Positions 61,310-64,000 of a stretch of DNA of 64,000 nt are shown here, piece by piece. This stretch comes from Marinifilum sp. D714 (GTDB lineage Bacteria; Bacteroidota; Bacteroidia; Bacteroidales; Marinifilaceae). The stretch is taken from the NCBI RefSeq assembly GCF_030851345.1, contig NZ_JALPNU010000009.1, positions 106,593 to 170,592 of the forward strand, read 5' to 3'. The stretch's first letter is position 1, and each line of letters begins with the position of its first letter. The position numbers were made by a program, and so were the translations under genes. The notes under the pieces were generated by a model. The model did no database searches. It saw nothing but the letters and a program-made list of their open reading frames with translations, and had not been told where the DNA came from.

Positions 61310-61732
61310 GTAGTTTTTTATTTCACTTGTAGGTAATAATCTGGAATCTTCTAATGCCGCAGTTCGGTGCCCTACATTTTTTAGATATTCTTTATTTTGG
61401 GCAAATTCCATAAATTTCGAAACAGATTCGTGTTCAATCAATATGACAGCATCCCATGTTTCCGAGTCAGGTCCAATCAAAAATCCTTTGCTTTTTCCAA
61501 AATAAATAATCCGGCTTCCTACTCTTTCTAATTCACTTAAAGTACTTTCCATATATAATTGATAAGCGACTTCACCACTGATTTCCTTAGAGGGTTTTAT
61601 CTCTTCCAGGTCGGTATAATCCGCAATTACTTTAAATTTTAGTAAGTTTAACATTACAACCCTTCCATTATTGTGAAAATTTTGATAAAACTCTTTACCT
61701 GCTTCAGGACTTACATCAATATATTTACTCAT
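61304..61732 (-). CDS. DUF1330-like protein
   Basis: 142 residues. Ferredoxin-like alpha/beta-barrel family: KEFYQNFHNNGRVVMLNLLKFK near the start, YMESTLSELERVGSRIIYFGKSKGFLIGPDSETWDAVILIEHESVSKFMEFAQNKEYLKNVGHRTAALEDSRLLP. DUF1330 and related dimeric alpha-beta-barrel proteins include monooxygenase-like and stress proteins; no function is assigned. Its stop codon lies within a GCCTAAC motif. Confidence 0.78.
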   Translation of the reverse strand: MSKYIDVSPEAGKEFYQNFHNNGRVVMLNLLKFKVIADYTDLEEIKPSKEISGEVAYQLYMESTLSELERVGSRIIYFGKSKGFLIGPDSETWDAVILIEHESVSKFMEFAQNKEYLKNVGHRTAALEDSRLLPTSEIKNYA

Positions 61733-61913
61733 ATCTAATTATATATCAAAGGTTATTTAAATTACGTCAAACCAAGGCACTATGTGGTGACTAGAATTTT
61801 ATGCTTCAATTAATCAAACCATTACAATTTAAGATAAATATACAAAACTTTTAATAACAGACATTATTCAGCTTACACATATTGCTTACCAATTATTGTG
61901 ATTACTTTTTTGT

Positions 61914-62834
61914 CTAATGTGGAATTTTAATGCTAATTCCAATTCCAATTGTTGGTGATATTTTTACCGCATTATAAACTGATTTTTCAATTTCATTAAA
62001 ATGTTTATCGGTTAAAGCCTGTTCAGACATTATATTAAAACCTAATCTAGCATAAATATTAAAATGTTTCTTTATGTAATAACTTATTTGTGGTGTGAAA
62101 GTAAGATTTGTCATTGTCTGGTATGCTGGCTTAATATCCATATTGGCAATTGCTTTATCATTAAAATCTACATCAAATGCACCAATATCATAATTAACTA
62201 TAAAACCAATCTCAATTTTAGCAAAGGGTTTATAAAAGACATTCAATCTGGGATACATTAGATCAATTAACCACTTGTTATTTTTAAAATAAAGAAAACC
62301 AACAGGAACTATCATCGCATCTCCCATTTCCTTAGAATATGCGGCACCAAGTCCAAATCTCAAATTATCTTCACCATTTACGTGGAATCCAATGCTTAAA
62401 GCATTTATACTTTTATAAGCGTTTGAAAAATTAAAATTTTTAAAGTCAGTTTTTATGGTCGAAAAATTCACATAGTTTATGGCCAATTGTGAATTCACTT
62501 TATAATTAAAAATAGTAGTTAATCTAATATCATGGATGTTGTCTGAAAATAAAGGAGATTCGGCATTTCTACTTTTAAAATTATTTTGATACCACTTGTG
62601 TTCTGCATTGTATATAATCCTTAAATGCTTTAATGCAATTGGTGGACCTGCCATATAAAATTTTGAAACATTCATCCTATTACTTTTAATGGCGCTCTCA
62701 GAATTACTATTATCAATTTCAATAAAATTACTGTAGCTGGCATTAAAAATATCGTCGAATGATTGAGCATAGCCCATATCTGTTACTATAACTAATATGA
62801 GTATAATAATTAATTTATAGGTTATTGTGTGCAT
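61914..62834 (-). CDS. Predicted outer-membrane beta-barrel protein
   Basis: 306 residues. Signal peptide MHTITYKLIIILILVIVTDMGYAQ, then repeated amphipathic beta strands (LRIIYNAEHKWYQNN, DIRLTTIFNYKVNSQLAINYVNFSTI, NLRFGLGAAYSKEMGDAMIVPVGFLYF, LTFTPQISYYIKKHFNIYARLGFNI) ending ISPTIGIGISIKIPH. It resembles the DUF6268-type barrels, but I am not certain. The start codon directly abuts the stop of the FAH-family gene, so the two are cotranscribed. Confidence 0.7.
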   Translation of the reverse strand: MHTITYKLIIILILVIVTDMGYAQSFDDIFNASYSNFIEIDNSNSESAIKSNRMNVSKFYMAGPPIALKHLRIIYNAEHKWYQNNFKSRNAESPLFSDNIHDIRLTTIFNYKVNSQLAINYVNFSTIKTDFKNFNFSNAYKSINALSIGFHVNGEDNLRFGLGAAYSKEMGDAMIVPVGFLYFKNNKWLIDLMYPRLNVFYKPFAKIEIGFIVNYDIGAFDVDFNDKAIANMDIKPAYQTMTNLTFTPQISYYIKKHFNIYARLGFNIMSEQALTDKHFNEIEKSVYNAVKISPTIGIGISIKIPH

Positions 62835-64000
62835 TTAGAATTCTTTTTGCGATTGAATAGTACTATATATATGTCCCAAATTGGATATGCTTGCATCAAT
62901 TGATTCACCATTTTGTAAATACTGCTCTTGTTTATATAGTTTTTTTACGTATTGATCGCGGACATACTCATTGGCATTCCACTTAACAAATTGGAAAAAC
63001 ACTACATATTTAATAATACTTTTTATTATAAAACCAGTCGTTGGTGGTTTAAATACTACTCCTCCAGGTGTACCAGTTAATGTTATGGTGCCTTTTTCGA
63101 TGTACCCTTTAGGAAGCAACGATACCTTGCTATTGTTATATGTCCATAGCTCTTTTTTACCAAGTTGTAATGCTTCTTCAGTAATCTTAGACACATCCCA
63201 TATCAAACTTTTTAGGCTATCACTCTGTGTAAGGATATGATTACGATAAAGTTGAATTACTAAATTCTTATAATAACTTTTCCAGTTTCTCGGTATAACA
63301 ACAATAGAACCTACGGGGAAATATCCTTTATGACTTTTACTATCGGTAAAACCTGCTGCTAATTCGGGCTTTCCATTGTCATAAGCCCTTAGCATGCTAG
63401 CACGTTCTGAATAATCAATTGCAACCATAAACCCAAGTAGCTGACTCTTCAATTCATCGATGCTATGAGTGTCTTTAGAATACACAATAGCCATTTCCAC
63501 TTCATAATCTAATAACTCATTGTCTTCGCAAGTGTTAATCATACTTACATATGAAGATAATTCAGTTATTTTGGGAAATAAGACCGGATCAATTTCAATG
63601 TTTGTTTCGTCTTTATGATCAGGGTAATTGGTTGCTACTGCAATTGTGTTAGCTACCACATCAACGGGTGGCAAAACATCTTTTGCTTTAAAAAACAGTT
63701 TCTTAATCTTGGGTAGTTCAGAAACGATATTGTCATATCCAACACTTTCAATGAATTCAAATACATCATTTGTATAATAATTAAAATGCTCACTTAAATT
63801 CAATCCTTTAATCCCTGATTTATCAATGTTAATCACCTGAATAATATGTGTTTTATTGATCTTTATTACCCTTGCTAACGAGAGAGCTATTTTGGGGTCT
63901 TTTTCTTGTGCCAACCTACAAGAAAGGCGAACGAGGTAAGTATCAATTGGTGGTATCCGAAAAGAGTTGGAAAAATCTGAAACAAAAGCTAAAAACCATC
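62835..64000 (-). CDS. Fumarylacetoacetate hydrolase (FAH)-family protein, 5' end uncertain
   Basis: FAH-fold protein: NTIAVATNYPDH, metal-site LLDYEVEMAIVYS, AIDYSERASML, SKSHKGYFPVGS, KGTITLTGTPGGVVFKPP, followed by a C-terminal extension of about 70 residues. It may hydrolyse or decarboxylate an acyl-pyruvate-type substrate. The first in-frame start is a TTG at 63914 (359 residues), but the frame stays open to the window edge (IDTYLVRLSC...), so the true start may lie outside and the gene is listed as partial. Cotranscribed with the downstream barrel gene. Confidence 0.78.
   Translation of the reverse strand, partial: WFLAFVSDFSNSFRIPPIDTYLVRLSCRLAQEKDPKIALSLARVIKINKTHIIQVINIDKSGIKGLNLSEHFNYYTNDVFEFIESVGYDNIVSELPKIKKLFFKAKDVLPPVDVVANTIAVATNYPDHKDETNIEIDPVLFPKITELSSYVSMINTCEDNELLDYEVEMAIVYSKDTHSIDELKSQLLGFMVAIDYSERASMLRAYDNGKPELAAGFTDSKSHKGYFPVGSIVVIPRNWKSYYKNLVIQLYRNHILTQSDSLKSLIWDVSKITEEALQLGKKELWTYNNSKVSLLPKGYIEKGTITLTGTPGGVVFKPPTTGFIIKSIIKYVVFFQFVKWNANEYVRDQYVKKLYKQEQYLQNGESIDASISNLGHIYSTIQSQKEF

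Noticed and set aside
61150..61332. 60-codon plus-strand ORF
   Set aside because: No start context, overlaps the end of the DUF1330 gene, no domain.

Overview
The window is AT-rich bacterial DNA and almost certainly belongs to an anaerobic or microaerobic, probably marine, member of the Bacteroidota (Marinilabiliales/Marinifilaceae-like). The grounds are the TAnnTTTG-type promoters (a clear one at 37916-37947, another at 33227-33254), few Shine-Dalgarno sequences, LytS/LytTR signalling, META, DUF4377 and spondin lipoproteins, a CzcA-TolC fusion, and an anaerobe-type NifX/MinD/DUF134 cluster. No tRNA, rRNA, CRISPR array, integrase or transposase was seen. Genus is inference.

Layout. 1-1.4 kb: a small unknown gene and a long repeat-filled gap. 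1.4-9.9 kb, minus strand: an aldo/keto reductase, then a complete phosphate-starvation locus (pstS-pstC-pstA-pstB-phoU-phoB-phoR) behind a Pho-box-like array of 11-bp repeats at 9819-9865. 10-17 kb: sirtuin, FabG, and an unusual signalling group made of a repeat lipoprotein, a LytS kinase, a second kinase lacking the phospho-acceptor His, and a LytTR regulator. 17.2-19.8 kb: exported Ni superoxide dismutase, Crp/Fnr regulator, duplicated spondin lipoprotein. 19.9-36.7 kb: housekeeping and transport genes (ATP-grasp, SfsA, Fe-S/Zn YkgJ protein, MFS, DoxX, MATE, bifunctional glutathione synthase, FtsX-type permease, class I fumarase, ArfB, stand-alone TrpB).

37-42.3 kb: a seven-gene, co-oriented cluster (DUF134 regulator, two NifX-like proteins, a 59-residue DUF5320 protein, DUF89, two tandem MinD-type ATPases with inserted 2[4Fe-4S] ferredoxin domains) ending in a thioesterase. 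It resembles the orange-protein (ORP) metal-cluster loci of sulfate reducers and has its own promoter with a 14-bp palindrome in the spacer. 42.5-49.7 kb: SulP, ThrE-type exporter, small secreted proteins, and a lysR-yeiH-tauE sulfite/sulfonate group. 49.7-53 kb: MarR with twin palindromic operators, serine hydrolase, META protein. 53.3-58.8 kb: CusB-like adaptor plus a CusA-TolC fusion. 59-64 kb: small cassette-like genes (DUF1801, cupin, DUF1330), a barrel protein and a FAH-family hydrolase running to the window edge.

The least explained structure is a set of phased short-motif arrays in gene-free gaps: a dyad-symmetric array with exact 20-bp period (23051-23265), a 21-22-bp array with the same CAAGACTT-like core (42277-42432), and a degenerate 43-bp (2 x 21.5) array (672-900). 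The first two both lie between convergent genes.
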